64,000 nucleotides of DNA from Burkholderia oklahomensis C6786. Its GTDB lineage: Bacteria > Pseudomonadota > Gammaproteobacteria > Burkholderiales > Burkholderiaceae. The notes beneath the pieces were generated by a model. The model was not told the origin of the DNA, did not search any database, and saw only the letters and a program-made list of their open reading frames with translations. The DNA is taken from NCBI RefSeq assembly GCF_000959365.1, contig NZ_CP009555.1:2852001-2916000 (forward strand), read 5' to 3'. A program made the position numbers and the translations under genes. Shown one piece after another: positions 1-8,593 of this stretch; the stretch's first letter is position 1, and each line of letters starts with the position of its first letter.

Positions 1-195
1 GGCTGGCAAATGGCGCGCGCGCTGCTCGCCGCGCAGCACAAGCGTGCCGACGATCCGAAGTTCTACGACGCGAAGATCGCGATCGCGCAGTTCTACGCGG
101 AGCACATCCTCGTGCAGGCAAGCGCGTTCGAGGCGTCGATCGTCGGCGCGAAGGGCGGCGAGAGCGTGCTCGCGCTGACGGAAGACCAGTTCTGA
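1..195 (+). CDS. Acyl-CoA dehydrogenase, C-terminal end (partial)
   Basis: The reading frame is open from base 1 and stops at 193-195, so only the last 64 residues are present; the start lies outside the window. The segment resembles the C-terminal helical tail of long acyl-CoA dehydrogenases of fatty acid beta-oxidation: an AKIAIAQFYAEHIL helix followed by an acidic LALTEDQF end. Members of this family oxidise acyl-CoA to enoyl-CoA with FAD. Substrate cannot be read from the fragment. A strong terminator follows 31 bases after the stop, so this is the last gene of its operon. Confidence 0.75.
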   Translation, partial: GWQMARALLAAQHKRADDPKFYDAKIAIAQFYAEHILVQASAFEASIVGAKGGESVLALTEDQF

Positions 196-226
196 TCGCC
201 TGGTTCGGTCAGTAGACATAGAAACG

Positions 227-259
227 AAGAACGGCGCCCTCGGAGGCGCCGTTCTTTTT
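227..259 (+). terminator. Rho-independent terminator after the acyl-CoA dehydrogenase
   Basis: A perfect 12-bp stem (227-238 with 245-256), six-base loop, and a T run directly after. It ends the upstream operon and separates it from the convergent dadA gene. Confidence 0.9.
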
Positions 260-308
260 GGGCGGCGTGGGCACGCATATGCGGCTGCGCCGGTCGCGCG
301 TCAGCGCG

Positions 309-1595
309 TCATGCGTACGCCGGGCGGTGCTCGCCGTCCGTTTCGCTCAGATAGCGATGCACCGACAGGTCGTCCGCGCGGATCGCGGGCTTCTTGCCGG
401 ACATCAGGTCCGCGAGCAACTGGCCCGAGCCGCACGACATCGTCCAGCCGAGCGTGCCGTGGCCCGTGTTGAGGAACAGATTCGGCACGGGCGTGCGGCC
501 GACGATCGGCGTGCCGTCCGGCGTCATCGGGCGCAGGCCGGTCCAGAACGACGCATTCGCCGTATCGCCGCCGCCCGGGAACAGGTCGTTTACGCACATT
601 TCGAGCGTCTCGCGGCGCGCCTGGCGCAGCCGCTTGTCGAAGCCGACGATCTCCGCCATCCCGCCGACGCGGATGCGTTCGTCGAAACGGGTGATCGCGA
701 TCTTGTAGGTCTCGTCGAGCACGGTCGACACGGGCGCCTTCGCGGCATCGACGATCGGCGCGGTGATCGAATAGCCCTTCAGCGGGTACACCGGAATCTT
801 CATGAGATTCGCGACGAGGTTCGTCGAATACGAGCCGAGCGCGACCACGTACGCGTCGGCGCGCACCATCTCGCCGCCGCACTGGACGCCGGCGATCTTG
901 CCGCCCGCGATCGCGAGCGCATCGATGCTCGTATTGAAGCGAAACTTCACGCCGAGCTGCTCGGCGAGCGCGGCGAGGCGCGTCGTGAAGAGCTGGCAGT
1001 CGCCCGTTTCGTCGCCCGGCAGCCGCAGGCCGCCCGTCAGCTTGTGCGAGACCGCGGCGAGCGCCGGTTCGGCCTTCTTCAGCTCGTCGCTCGACAGCAG
1101 TTCGAACGGCACGTTCGCGTCGCGCAGCACCGCGATGTCCTTCGCGGCGCCGTCGAGCTGCTGCTGCGTGCGGAACACCTGCAGCGTGCCGCCCGTGCGG
1201 CCTTCGTACTGGATGCCCGTCTCGGCTCGCAGCGCCTGCAGGCAATCGCGGCTATATTCGGCGAGGCGCACCATGCGGCCCTTGTTCAGCGCATAGCGCT
1301 CGGTCGTGCAGTTGCGCAGCATCTGCCACATCCATTGCAACTGGAAGCGCGTGCCGTCGAGGCGGATCGCGAGCGGCGCGTGCTTTTCGAACATCCACTT
1401 GACCGCCTTCAGCGGCACGCCGGGTGCAGCCCACGGCGCCGCGTAGCCGGGCGAGATCTGGCCCGCGTTCGCAAAGCTCGTGTCGAGGGCGGGGCCGGCC
1501 TCGCGGTCGATCACCGTGACTTCGTGGCCCGCGCGCGCCAGATAATAGGCGCTCGCCACGCCGACCACGCCACTGCCCAAAATAACCACACGCAT
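309..1595 (-). CDS. dadA: D-amino acid dehydrogenase small subunit
   Basis: Encodes 428 residues, the usual DadA length. The N-terminus is a Rossmann FAD-binding segment, [21 protein letters not shown], followed by an acidic residue ending the second strand (TVID). The C-terminal [14 protein letters not shown] segment is typical of the DadA/glycine oxidase-like group. The enzyme deaminates D-amino acids, mainly D-alanine, to 2-oxoacids and passes electrons to the membrane quinone pool. It is divergent from an Lrp/AsnC-family regulator (146-bp shared intergenic region), the usual arrangement for amino-acid-responsive control of dadA. Confidence 0.93.
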   Translation of the reverse strand: MRVVILGSGVVGVASAYYLARAGHEVTVIDREAGPALDTSFANAGQISPGYAAPWAAPGVPLKAVKWMFEKHAPLAIRLDGTRFQLQWMWQMLRNCTTERYALNKGRMVRLAEYSRDCLQALRAETGIQYEGRTGGTLQVFRTQQQLDGAAKDIAVLRDANVPFELLSSDELKKAEPALAAVSHKLTGGLRLPGDETGDCQLFTTRLAALAEQLGVKFRFNTSIDALAIAGGKIAGVQCGGEMVRADAYVVALGSYSTNLVANLMKIPVYPLKGYSITAPIVDAAKAPVSTVLDETYKIAITRFDERIRVGGMAEIVGFDKRLRQARRETLEMCVNDLFPGGGDTANASFWTGLRPMTPDGTPIVGRTPVPNLFLNTGHGTLGWTMSCGSGQLLADLMSGKKPAIRADDLSVHRYLSETDGEHRPAYA

Positions 1596-1662
1596 AGCTG
1601 CTCCGGATAGAAAACGCCGGACGGCGCGCGGCGCACCCGATGCGCTCTGCGATCTGCATCCG

Positions 1663-1702
1663 ACCTAGTTTTTTGCGCTATGGTATTGTTGAGTCACTAG
1701 GT
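1663..1702. promoter_or_regulatory. Dyad in the dadA/Lrp-family divergent promoter region
   Basis: The half-sites ACCTAG (1663-1668) and CTAGGT (1697-1702) form an inverted repeat with a 28-bp AT-rich centre, midway between the two divergent starts. Lrp/AsnC proteins bind such spaced dyads as multimers. That this dyad is the operator of the adjacent regulator is inference from position and symmetry. Confidence 0.35.
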
Positions 1703-1740
1703 TTTGTTATTGTATTTTTCCAATTTTCAGTAAAAAAGCG

Positions 1741-2229
1741 ATGAGAACTCAACGTCAGCCGGTACGCGCGCTCGACAAGCTGGACCGGCGTATTCTGAAG
1801 CTGCTGCAAGAGGACGGCCGCATGGCGATGAAGGACCTCGCCGAGCGCGTCGGACTGACGGTCACGCCCTGCATCGAGCGGGTGCGGCGGATGGAGCGCG
1901 ACGGCGTGATCACGGGTTACCACGCGCGCGTCGATCCTGCGCAACTCGGCGCGTCGCTCCTCGTGTTCGTCGAGATCACGCTCGATCACAAGAACGGCAA
2001 CATGTTCGAGCAGTTCCGCCGCGAGGTGATGAAGATCGACGAAGTACTCGAATGCCATCTCGTGTCGGGCGACTTCGACTATCTGATCAAGGCGCGGATC
2101 GGCGAGATGGCCGACTACCGGAAGCTGCTCGGCGACATCCTGCTGCAGTTGCCGGGCGCCGTGCAGTCGAAGAGCTACGTCGTGATGGAGGAAATCAAGG
2201 AGACGCTGATGATCGCGGTCGACGAGTGA
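1741..2229 (+). CDS. Lrp/AsnC family transcriptional regulator
   Basis: Encodes 162 residues, standard for the family. An N-terminal helix-turn-helix (about residues 11-60: LDKLDRRILKLLQEDGR, then the ERVGLTVTPCIERVRRME recognition region) is followed by a RAM ligand-binding domain (VFVEITLDHK through the VMEEIKETL C-terminus). It closely resembles the Lrp subgroup and is divergent from dadA, so D/L-alanine-responsive control of dadA is the likely role. No clear Shine-Dalgarno precedes the ATG; upstream is AT-rich. Confidence 0.9.
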   Translation: MRTQRQPVRALDKLDRRILKLLQEDGRMAMKDLAERVGLTVTPCIERVRRMERDGVITGYHARVDPAQLGASLLVFVEITLDHKNGNMFEQFRREVMKIDEVLECHLVSGDFDYLIKARIGEMADYRKLLGDILLQLPGAVQSKSYVVMEEIKETLMIAVDE

Positions 2230-2262
2230 GCGCGGGAGCGCGCATTCGAAGCGCTTGGCACG

Positions 2263-2302
2263 TGTCGCCAATTACTGTATAAATATACAGTAATTGGCGA
2301 CA
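2263..2302. promoter_or_regulatory. LexA (SOS) box inside a perfect 18-bp inverted repeat
   Basis: The core CTGTATAAATATACAG (2275-2290) is a CTG-N10-CAG LexA site. It is extended on both sides into a perfect 18-bp inverted repeat (TGTCGCCAATTACTGTAT with a 4-base centre). It sits about 40 bp upstream of the radical SAM gene at 2340 and downstream of the Lrp-family stop, so it most likely places the radical SAM gene in the SOS regulon. Confidence 0.88.
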
Positions 2303-2339
2303 TTGTCATTGGCGGCTTCGGCCGCTTACCAGAGGCGTG

Positions 2340-3497
2340 ATGAGCGATCGATCCGACGTCGAATATCAGGTGGCGCCGCCCGTGCCCCGCAAGGGGCGCG
2401 GCGCGGTGGACAACCTGCAGGGGCGCTACGAGACCGTCGAGCGCGAGTTGGTCGACGACGGCTGGGCGCGCGACGAACGCGAGCCGCCTGTCCCGTTGCG
2501 CACCCAGGTGTTCGAGGAGCGCGCGAGGACGATCCTCACGCGCAACGCTTCGCCGGACATTCCGTTCAACGTGTCGCTGAATCCGTACCGCGGCTGCGAG
2601 CACGGCTGCATCTACTGCTTCGCGCGGCCGACGCACAGCTACCTCGGACTGTCGCCGGGGCTCGATTTCGAGAGCCGGATCTACGCGAAAGTGAATGCGG
2701 CGGAATTGCTCGAGCGCGAGCTCGCGAAGCCGCGTTACGTGGCGGAGCCGATCGCGCTGGGCGTGAACACCGACGCGTATCAGCCGGTCGAGCGCGAGCT
2801 GCGGATCACGCGGCAAGTGATCCAGGTGATGCACGATCACGGGCAGCCGTTCGCCGCGATCACGAAGTCGTCGCTGATCGAGCGCGATCTCGACTTGCTT
2901 GCTCGGATGGCCGAGCGTCAGCAGGTAATGGCGGCCGTCACGATCACGACGCTCGATTCCGAACTCGCGCGTGCGCTCGAGCCGCGCGCCGCGACGCCTT
3001 CGCGCCGGCTGCGGACGATCCGTGCGCTGCGCGACGCGGGCGTGCCGGTTGGCGTGAGCGTCGCGCCGATGATCCCGTTCGTCACCGAGCCCGATCTCGA
3101 GCGCGTGCTGGAGGCTTGCGCGGATGCGGGTGCGACCCACGCAAGCTATATCGTGCTGCGGCTGCCGTGGGAGGTCGCGCCGCTTTTCTCCGAATGGCTT
3201 GCCGCGCATTTCCCGGATCGCGCGGAGCGCGTGATGGCGCGCGTGCGGGACATGCGCGGCGGCAAGGATTACGACTCGGATTTCAGCCGGCGGATGAAGG
3301 GCGAAGGGATGTGGGCGGATCTGCTCAGGCAGCGCTTCAGGATGGCGGTCAAGCGCTGCGGGCTGAACGAGCGCACGCGCGGCATTCTTGATTTCTCGCA
3401 GTTTCGCGCGCCGCAGCGGCCGAAGCAGCCGAAGCCGCTCGGGCGGCCAAATGCAGCGCCGAAGGCGGACGACGGTTCGCAGCTCAGCCTGTTTTGA
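2340..3497 (+). CDS. Radical SAM protein of the PA0069 family (SplB-like, COG1533)
   Basis: Encodes 385 residues from ATG 2340; a GTG at 2337 would add one. ATG is preferred because AGAGG (2331-2335) is only one base from the GTG. The cluster motif CEHGCIYC supplies the three cysteines for the [4Fe-4S]-SAM cluster (about C86, C90, C93), within the family signature LNPYRGCEHGCIYCFARP. The family belongs to the group containing spore photoproduct lyase and is often labelled DNA repair photolyase, but its reaction is unknown to me. The LexA box just upstream supports a DNA-damage role. Single-gene transcript; a convergent gene follows. Confidence 0.85.
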   Translation: MSDRSDVEYQVAPPVPRKGRGAVDNLQGRYETVERELVDDGWARDEREPPVPLRTQVFEERARTILTRNASPDIPFNVSLNPYRGCEHGCIYCFARPTHSYLGLSPGLDFESRIYAKVNAAELLERELAKPRYVAEPIALGVNTDAYQPVERELRITRQVIQVMHDHGQPFAAITKSSLIERDLDLLARMAERQQVMAAVTITTLDSELARALEPRAATPSRRLRTIRALRDAGVPVGVSVAPMIPFVTEPDLERVLEACADAGATHASYIVLRLPWEVAPLFSEWLAAHFPDRAERVMARVRDMRGGKDYDSDFSRRMKGEGMWADLLRQRFRMAVKRCGLNERTRGILDFSQFRAPQRPKQPKPLGRPNAAPKADDGSQLSLF

Positions 3498-3533
3498 TTC
3501 GCGCGTGGTGCGTCGACGGAGCCTGCGGATGTG

Positions 3534-4001
3534 TCATTGCGAGATCTGCTTCGCGGCCTCGACCTGCGATTCGAAATAGGTCTGGAAAGCGAGTGCGAGC
3601 CCCGTCATCAGCAGGAATGCGCCGATCAGCAGCGAAAAGATCACGACGAACACGACGCCCCAGCCGGAGCGGCTGTGGCGGCCCGTGGCGGCGTTGAATT
3701 GCGCGTCCCATTTGTCGTCGGCGCGCAGCCCATAGACGAGCGCGGCGAGGAACGCGGCGAGCAGCGATATCGCGCCCGGCACGGCGAGCCACCAGCCGAG
3801 CGCGGCCGTGCGTCCCGACGCCGCGAGCAGCAGGAACCCGGGAATGCCGACGATCGTCGCGAGCAAATGCGCCCAGCCGGCGAGGTCCTTCCAGCCGTGC
3901 AAATAGAATCGGTGTGCGCCGAGCGAGCCGAACAGGAATGCGAGCAGTGCGGTGAGCGTCTTCGAGCGAAAGCGGGGTGGGGTGGACGTGCTGCTGGACA
4001 T
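3534..4001 (-). CDS. TM2-domain membrane protein
   Basis: Encodes 155 residues from ATG 4001; a start at 4070 would add 23 arginine/proline-rich residues that do not look coding. The N-terminal half holds a TM2 signature (LTALLAFLFGSLGAHRFYLHGW), a pair of membrane helices with a conserved G-x-G-x-H-R-F-Y turn. Two more hydrophobic stretches follow (about residues 65-90 and 120-145), giving four membrane segments. Function of bacterial TM2 proteins is poorly defined. Convergent with the radical SAM gene. Confidence 0.75.
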   Translation of the reverse strand: MSSSTSTPPRFRSKTLTALLAFLFGSLGAHRFYLHGWKDLAGWAHLLATIVGIPGFLLLAASGRTAALGWWLAVPGAISLLAAFLAALVYGLRADDKWDAQFNAATGRHSRSGWGVVFVVIFSLLIGAFLLMTGLALAFQTYFESQVEAAKQISQ

Positions 4002-4110
4002 GTCGGGCAGGGTAGTGGGTCTTCTTCGTGGGCGCCCCGGCAAGGCGGGGGCGCGGCGGTCGGCTCGCATTCTACGATGCGGGGCGCCGCACGGTCACGC
4101 AGCGGCTGCG

Positions 4111-5259
4111 TCAATGCGCCGCATCGTAGGTGATCCGGTAGATTGCGCCCGCATAGTCGTCGCTGACGAGAAGCGATCCGTCCGGCAGCGGCAGCACGTC
4201 CGCCGGACGGCCCCAGACGCTTTCGTCGGGCCTCAGCCATCCCTGGGCGAACGCTTCCTGATGCGCGGATCGGCCGTCCGGCGAGGCGATCACGCGCATG
4301 ACCCGGTAGCCGACCTTGCGGCTGCGGTTCCACGAGCCGTGCTCGGCGATGAAGATGTTGTTGCGGTATTCGGGCGGGAACATGTCGCCCGTGTAGAAGC
4401 GCATGCCGAGCGCGGCGACGTGCGCGCCCAGCTTGAGCACGGGCGGCACGTAGCTCGCGCACGTGTGGCCGCGCCCGAACTGCGGATCGAGCACGTCGCC
4501 GCCATGGCAGAACGGATAGCCGAAGTCGAGGCCCGCGTGCGGCGCGCGGTTCAGCTTGTCGTCGGGGCGGTCGTCGCCCATCAGGTCGCGGCCGTTGTCG
4601 GTGAACCAGAGTTCGCTCGTCGCCGGATGCCATGCGAAGCCGACCGTGTTGCGCACGCCGCGCGCGTAGACCTCGTAGCCGCTGCCATCGGGGTTCATCC
4701 GACCGATCATCGCGTAGCGGTCGCGGTCGGCGACGCAGATGTTGCACGGCGCGCCCGTCGGCACGTAGAGCTTGCCGTCGGGGCCGAACGCGATGAACTT
4801 CCAGCCGTGATGACGCTCGGTCGGCAGTGCGTCCGTGACGACGACGGGCTTCGGCGGTGCGGCGAGCCGTTCGTCGATCCGGTCGAGGCGTAGAATTCGC
4901 GACACGGCCGATACGTACAGCGCGCCATTGCGATACGCGACGCCGACCGGCATCTCGAGTCCCGACGCGATCACATGGTGCGCCCGCACATGGCCGTCGC
5001 GCACGACGAGCGCATGCACGCGGCCCTCCATGCTGCCGACGTACAGAATTCCGCGCGGCGACCACGCCATTTCGCGTGCGGCGGGCACGTCGTCGGCGAG
5101 CACCTGGACGCGAAAGCCGGGCGGCACGCTCAACGCGTCGATCGGCAGTGCGGCCGACGCGGCGATTGTCGCGAGAACGAGACAGGCGGCGGCCGCGGTG
5201 CGCAGCAGCGTCGGCAGGCCTGAGGAAACGATGCGCGACAGGGAGATGAGCGGACGCAT
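4111..5259 (-). CDS. PQQ-dependent sugar dehydrogenase-like (sorbosone dehydrogenase family) exported protein
   Basis: Encodes 382 residues. A signal peptide is evident ([19 protein letters not shown], cleavage near residue 37). The rest reads as a six-bladed beta-propeller of the glucose/sorbosone dehydrogenase family: [66 protein letters not shown] and [20 protein letters not shown] are characteristic blade strings. Homologues use PQQ and calcium to oxidise sugars in the periplasm; the exact substrate is not known. Tail-to-tail spacing with the TM2 gene (110 bp) gives no operon clue. Confidence 0.82.
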   Translation of the reverse strand: MRPLISLSRIVSSGLPTLLRTAAAACLVLATIAASAALPIDALSVPPGFRVQVLADDVPAAREMAWSPRGILYVGSMEGRVHALVVRDGHVRAHHVIASGLEMPVGVAYRNGALYVSAVSRILRLDRIDERLAAPPKPVVVTDALPTERHHGWKFIAFGPDGKLYVPTGAPCNICVADRDRYAMIGRMNPDGSGYEVYARGVRNTVGFAWHPATSELWFTDNGRDLMGDDRPDDKLNRAPHAGLDFGYPFCHGGDVLDPQFGRGHTCASYVPPVLKLGAHVAALGMRFYTGDMFPPEYRNNIFIAEHGSWNRSRKVGYRVMRVIASPDGRSAHQEAFAQGWLRPDESVWGRPADVLPLPDGSLLVSDDYAGAIYRITYDAAH

Positions 5260-5348
5260 GGCGGTCGAAGGCGGACGAGCGCGAAGCGCGCGATGGGGGA
5301 ATTGTAAGCCTCCGGAGCGCGCTTCCGGGATTTTTGCCGGGTAAGTGT

Positions 5349-5377
5349 TTGTTGCGCCATCGGTTTCCGGCTATAAT
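5349..5377 (+). promoter_or_regulatory. Sigma-70 promoter for the rpsP operon
   Basis: TTGTTG (5349-5354) and a consensus TATAAT (5372-5377) are separated by 17 bp and lie about 45 bp upstream of the rpsP start. This is one of the best matches to a housekeeping promoter in the window. Confidence 0.8.
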
Positions 5378-5423
5378 CGCACGTTTCAGTAGTTTTCGAA
5401 CCCGGTTTCCCGAAGGAATTCAT

Positions 5424-5678
5424 ATGGTCATCATCCGTCTGGCTCGCGGCGGCTCGAAGAAGCGCCCGTTCTACAACATCGTCGCTACCGATTCGCGCAA
5501 CCGTCGTGACGGCCGCTTCATCGAGCGCGTCGGCTTCTACAACCCGGTCGCGACGAAGGGCGAAGCGCTGCGCATCGCTCAAGACCGTCTGACGTACTGG
5601 CAAGGCGTCGGCGCACAACTGTCGCCGACCGTCGAGCGTCTCGTCAAGCAAGCGCAAAAGGCGCAGCCGGCTGCCTAA
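5424..5678 (+). CDS. rpsP: 30S ribosomal protein S16
   Basis: Encodes 84 residues beginning [20 protein letters not shown], the invariant S16 N-terminus. The frame is open further upstream, but homology and the GGAATTCAT leader fix the start at 5424. S16 binds 16S rRNA early in 30S assembly. First gene of rpsP-rimM-trmD-rplS, with a strong promoter directly upstream. Confidence 0.98.
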   Translation: MVIIRLARGGSKKRPFYNIVATDSRNRRDGRFIERVGFYNPVATKGEALRIAQDRLTYWQGVGAQLSPTVERLVKQAQKAQPAA

Positions 5679-5721
5679 TAATGGCGCGGCGTGCCGGAAG
5701 TGCCGGCTGCGAGGTTCGTTG

Positions 5722-6411
5722 ATGGCTGGTCACGACTCCGGTAGCGCAAAGCGCGGGCAGTCGCCGTCGTTCGGCGTATTCGTCCGCAAGCCCGTCGAGC
5801 GCGCGCCCACGAAAGAGGCGGGCGGCGGCGCGGCTGATTCGGAAGCAATTCGCATCGAAACGGCGCAGTCGTGGCCGGACGATGCGGTCGAGGTCGGCGC
5901 GGTCGTCGATGCGTACGGCCTCAAAGGCTGGGTCAAGCTCGCGGCCCACGCCGGTGCGGGTCGAGGCGGCGATGCGCTCCTCGGAGCCCGCGACTGGTGG
6001 CTGCAAAAAGGCGCGGAGCGAAAATTCGCGCGCATCACGCAAGCGAAGTTGCATGGCGGCGCGGTCGTCGCGCATCCGGCCGGCTCCGTCGATCGAGATG
6101 CGGCGCTCGCGCTGCGCGGCTTCCGCGTGTTCGTGCGCCGCGGCGATTTCCCCGCACTCGCCGACGACGAGTTCTACTGGGTCGACCTGATCGGCCTCGA
6201 CGTCGTCAACGAGGCGGGCGTCGCGCTCGGCAAGATCGCCGACATGATCGACAACGGCGTGCATTCGATCATGCGCGTCGAGTATCCGACGACCGGCAAG
6301 GACGGCCGGCCGGCAGTCGGCGAGCGGCTGATTCCGTTCGTCGGCGTATACGTGAAAGCGGTCGAGCAGGCGGCGGGGCGCATCGTCGTCGACTGGGAAG
6401 CCGATTACTGA
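5722..6411 (+). CDS. rimM: Ribosome maturation factor RimM
   Basis: Encodes 229 residues from ATG 5722 (a TTG at 5719 is in frame). The RimM core starts after about 50 residues: [23 protein letters not shown]. The PRC-barrel part follows, with [19 protein letters not shown] and the [26 protein letters not shown] end. RimM binds S19 and helps process the 16S 3' domain. The N-terminal 45-50 residues ([23 protein letters not shown]) are an extension beyond the E. coli protein. It follows rpsP by 43 bp and precedes trmD by one base. Confidence 0.96.
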   Translation: MAGHDSGSAKRGQSPSFGVFVRKPVERAPTKEAGGGAADSEAIRIETAQSWPDDAVEVGAVVDAYGLKGWVKLAAHAGAGRGGDALLGARDWWLQKGAERKFARITQAKLHGGAVVAHPAGSVDRDAALALRGFRVFVRRGDFPALADDEFYWVDLIGLDVVNEAGVALGKIADMIDNGVHSIMRVEYPTTGKDGRPAVGERLIPFVGVYVKAVEQAAGRIVVDWEADY

Positions 6412-6412
6412 A

Positions 6413-7207
6413 ATGGACGAAGCCACGCAGAGCGCGATCCAGTTCGACGTCGTCACACTCTTTCCGGAGATGTTTCGCGCGTTGACAGACTGGGGCATTA
6501 CGAGCCGCGCGGTGAAGCAGGGACGGTTCGGCTTGCGCACGTGGAATCCGCGCGATTTCACGACCGACAACTACCGCACCGTCGACGATCGCCCGTACGG
6601 CGGCGGTCCCGGCATGGTGATGCTCGCGAAGCCGCTCGAGGCGGCGATCGGTGCGGCGAAGGCCGCGCAGGCGGCGCAAGGCGTTGCGGCGTCGCGCGTC
6701 GTGATGATGTCGCCGCAGGGCGCGCCGCTCACGCACGAACGCGTGATGCGGATGGTCGCGGAGCCGGGCGTCGTGCTGTTGTGCGGCCGCTACGAGGCGA
6801 TCGACCAGCGTCTGATCGATCGTTGCGTCGACGAGGAGTTGAGCCTCGGCGACTTCGTGCTGTCGGGCGGCGAATTGCCGGCGATGGCGCTGATGGACGC
6901 CGTCGTGCGCCAACTGCCGGGCGTGTTGAACGACGCGCAGTCGGCCGTGCAGGATAGTTTTGCCGACGGGCTGCTCGATTGCCCGCACTATACGCGCCCC
7001 GAGGAGTACGAGGGCGCGCGAGTGCCGGACGTGCTGCTCGGCGGGCACCATGCCGAGATCGAGCGCTGGCGTCGGCAGGAAGCGTTGAGAAATACCGTGG
7101 CGAAGCGCCCCGATCTGATTGCGCGGGCGCGTCGCGAAAAGTTGCTGAGCCGGGCCGACGAGGCGTGGCTTGCAAGTCTCGCGAAAGAAGCGAAGCAGGC
7201 CTCCTGA
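6413..7207 (+). CDS. trmD: tRNA (guanine-37-N1)-methyltransferase
   Basis: Encodes 264 residues of the SPOUT methyltransferase TrmD. Seen are [11 protein letters not shown] at the start, GGGPGMVM, the trefoil-knot SAM site [16 protein letters not shown] and [22 protein letters not shown], and the [24 protein letters not shown] C-terminal region. The enzyme methylates G37 next to the anticodon and prevents +1 frameshifting. Start is one base after the rimM stop, implying translational coupling. Confidence 0.98.
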   Translation: MDEATQSAIQFDVVTLFPEMFRALTDWGITSRAVKQGRFGLRTWNPRDFTTDNYRTVDDRPYGGGPGMVMLAKPLEAAIGAAKAAQAAQGVAASRVVMMSPQGAPLTHERVMRMVAEPGVVLLCGRYEAIDQRLIDRCVDEELSLGDFVLSGGELPAMALMDAVVRQLPGVLNDAQSAVQDSFADGLLDCPHYTRPEEYEGARVPDVLLGGHHAEIERWRRQEALRNTVAKRPDLIARARREKLLSRADEAWLASLAKEAKQAS

Positions 7208-7344
7208 GGCGGCGGCGCTCCGTTCGCGAATATGGCGGCGTCGTGCATGCGTGCGCGGCGCCTGATGTGAATCCATCCTCTATCGGGGCCGAGCCGGGCG
7301 ACCGGCAGGTGCGAACGCCGACAAGATGGCTTTAGGAGTCAGTG

Positions 7345-7734
7345 ATGAATCTGATCGCAAAACTTGAGCAGGAAGAGATCGAGCGCGCGCTCGCAGGCAA
7401 GACGATTCCCGAATTCGCCCCGGGCGACACGGTGATCGTGAACGTGAACGTGGTGGAAGGCACCCGTAAGCGCGTTCAGGCTTACGAAGGCGTCGTGATC
7501 GCGAAGCGCAACCGTGGTTTGAACTCGTCGTTCATCGTCCGCAAGATTTCGTCGGGCGAAGGCGTCGAGCGTACGTTCCAGACGTACTCGCCGCTCTTGG
7601 CGAGCATCGTCGTGAAGCGCCGCGGCGACGTGCGTCGCGCGAAGCTGTACTACCTGCGCGAGCGTTCGGGCAAGTCGGCTCGAATCAAGGAAAAGCTGGT
7701 GTCGAAGGATCGCGCCGCTGCTGCGCAACAGTAA
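7345..7734 (+). CDS. rplS: 50S ribosomal protein L19
   Basis: Encodes 129 residues, [16 protein letters not shown] onward; ATG 7345 chosen over GTG 7342 because GGAG (7335-7338) is better spaced. The [20 protein letters not shown] and [17 protein letters not shown] segments are L19 signatures. The protein sits at the 30S-50S interface. Last gene of the operon, 137 bp after trmD and ahead of two terminators. Confidence 0.98.
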   Translation: MNLIAKLEQEEIERALAGKTIPEFAPGDTVIVNVNVVEGTRKRVQAYEGVVIAKRNRGLNSSFIVRKISSGEGVERTFQTYSPLLASIVVKRRGDVRRAKLYYLRERSGKSARIKEKLVSKDRAAAAQQ

Positions 7735-7794
7735 GCGCAGTCGGGAACGCGCGCCGGATCCAATTCGGGGTGCGTTCCGCCAGGCGTGAAAAGG

Positions 7795-7828
7795 CGCCGT
7801 GCGGGAGCATCCGCACGGCGTTTTTTTT
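7795..7828 (+). terminator. Strong terminator after rplS
   Basis: A perfect 10-bp GC-rich stem (7795-7804 with 7811-7820), six-base loop and eight Ts. Confidence 0.93.
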
Positions 7829-7840
7829 GCAGCCTGTCGA

Positions 7841-7866
7841 AAGCCGCGGCGACGTCGCGGCTTTTT
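7841..7866 (+). terminator. Second terminator after rplS
   Basis: AAGCCGCG pairs with CGCGGCTT and six Ts follow; a back-up 12 bases after the first terminator. The left arm has no A run, so it is not expected to serve the opposite strand well. Confidence 0.75.
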
Positions 7867-7999
7867 TGTATCCGCTGAATCCGCGTGCATCCAAGCGATC
7901 GCGGGCGACTCGACGCGCTGCGCGTGCGATGCCGGAAGCCGGCCGGCATTCCGGTGGCCCCGGATTTCGATCGCCGGTCCGAAGGCGCGCCGCATCCGC

Positions 8000-8593
8000 T
8001 CATAGAAACTGGCCGAGCGGCAGATCGAGATCGATCGTCGCGCGGCTCAGTTCCGCTTCGGCCGCCCGAGCCTTCGCTGAAAACAACCGCATCAGGACGA
8101 CCTTGTTCAGCGTATCGCTGCGCAGCGCGCCGTCCGCACGGCTGCCGATCAGCGTGACGCGCGAGGCGAGCGGCCAGCGTCCGGCTCGCGCATAGAAGCT
8201 CGCGAGCGGCGGATCGCACGTGAACACGCCGATGTCGATGCCGCTTGCTTCCATCCACTGCGTCGCCGCCGCGACCGTGCGCGTTCCGAGCCCCGCGCGC
8301 CGATGGGCGGGATCGGTCGCGACCCAACTGAGGCCGCCGATCGAAAAGCGTTCGCCCGCATGCGAAATCGTCTTGCGCACGACCGCCGCGTAGCTGGCGA
8401 CGTCGCGGCTTTTCGGCGCCGACACGTAGAACGACATCGCGTCGAGGCGCGGGTCGTGAAGCACGGGCGCCGTGTCGCCGGGTTCGAATGCGTCGTCGGG
8501 GTCGACGCGTTGGTGCAGCAGGGCGAACTGACGCCGGAGCGCTTCCGGCGCGTCGTTATAGCGAATCGATCGGAGTGCATGGGCGTTCGTCAT
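8000..8593 (-). CDS. GNAT family N-acetyltransferase
   Basis: Encodes 197 residues from ATG 8593; an in-frame start at 8662 would add 23 residues rich in Arg/Pro. The acetyl-CoA-binding motif A is visible as GLSWVATDPAHRRAGLGTRTVAAATQWME. Upstream lies a beta-strand DAMSFYVSAPKSRDVASYAAVV, as in GNAT folds of the Eis/YitI-like type. Substrate unknown. Stands alone, convergent with rplS and upstream of a 1.3-kb segment without genes. Confidence 0.75.
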   Translation of the reverse strand: MTNAHALRSIRYNDAPEALRRQFALLHQRVDPDDAFEPGDTAPVLHDPRLDAMSFYVSAPKSRDVASYAAVVRKTISHAGERFSIGGLSWVATDPAHRRAGLGTRTVAAATQWMEASGIDIGVFTCDPPLASFYARAGRWPLASRVTLIGSRADGALRSDTLNKVVLMRLFSAKARAAEAELSRATIDLDLPLGQFL

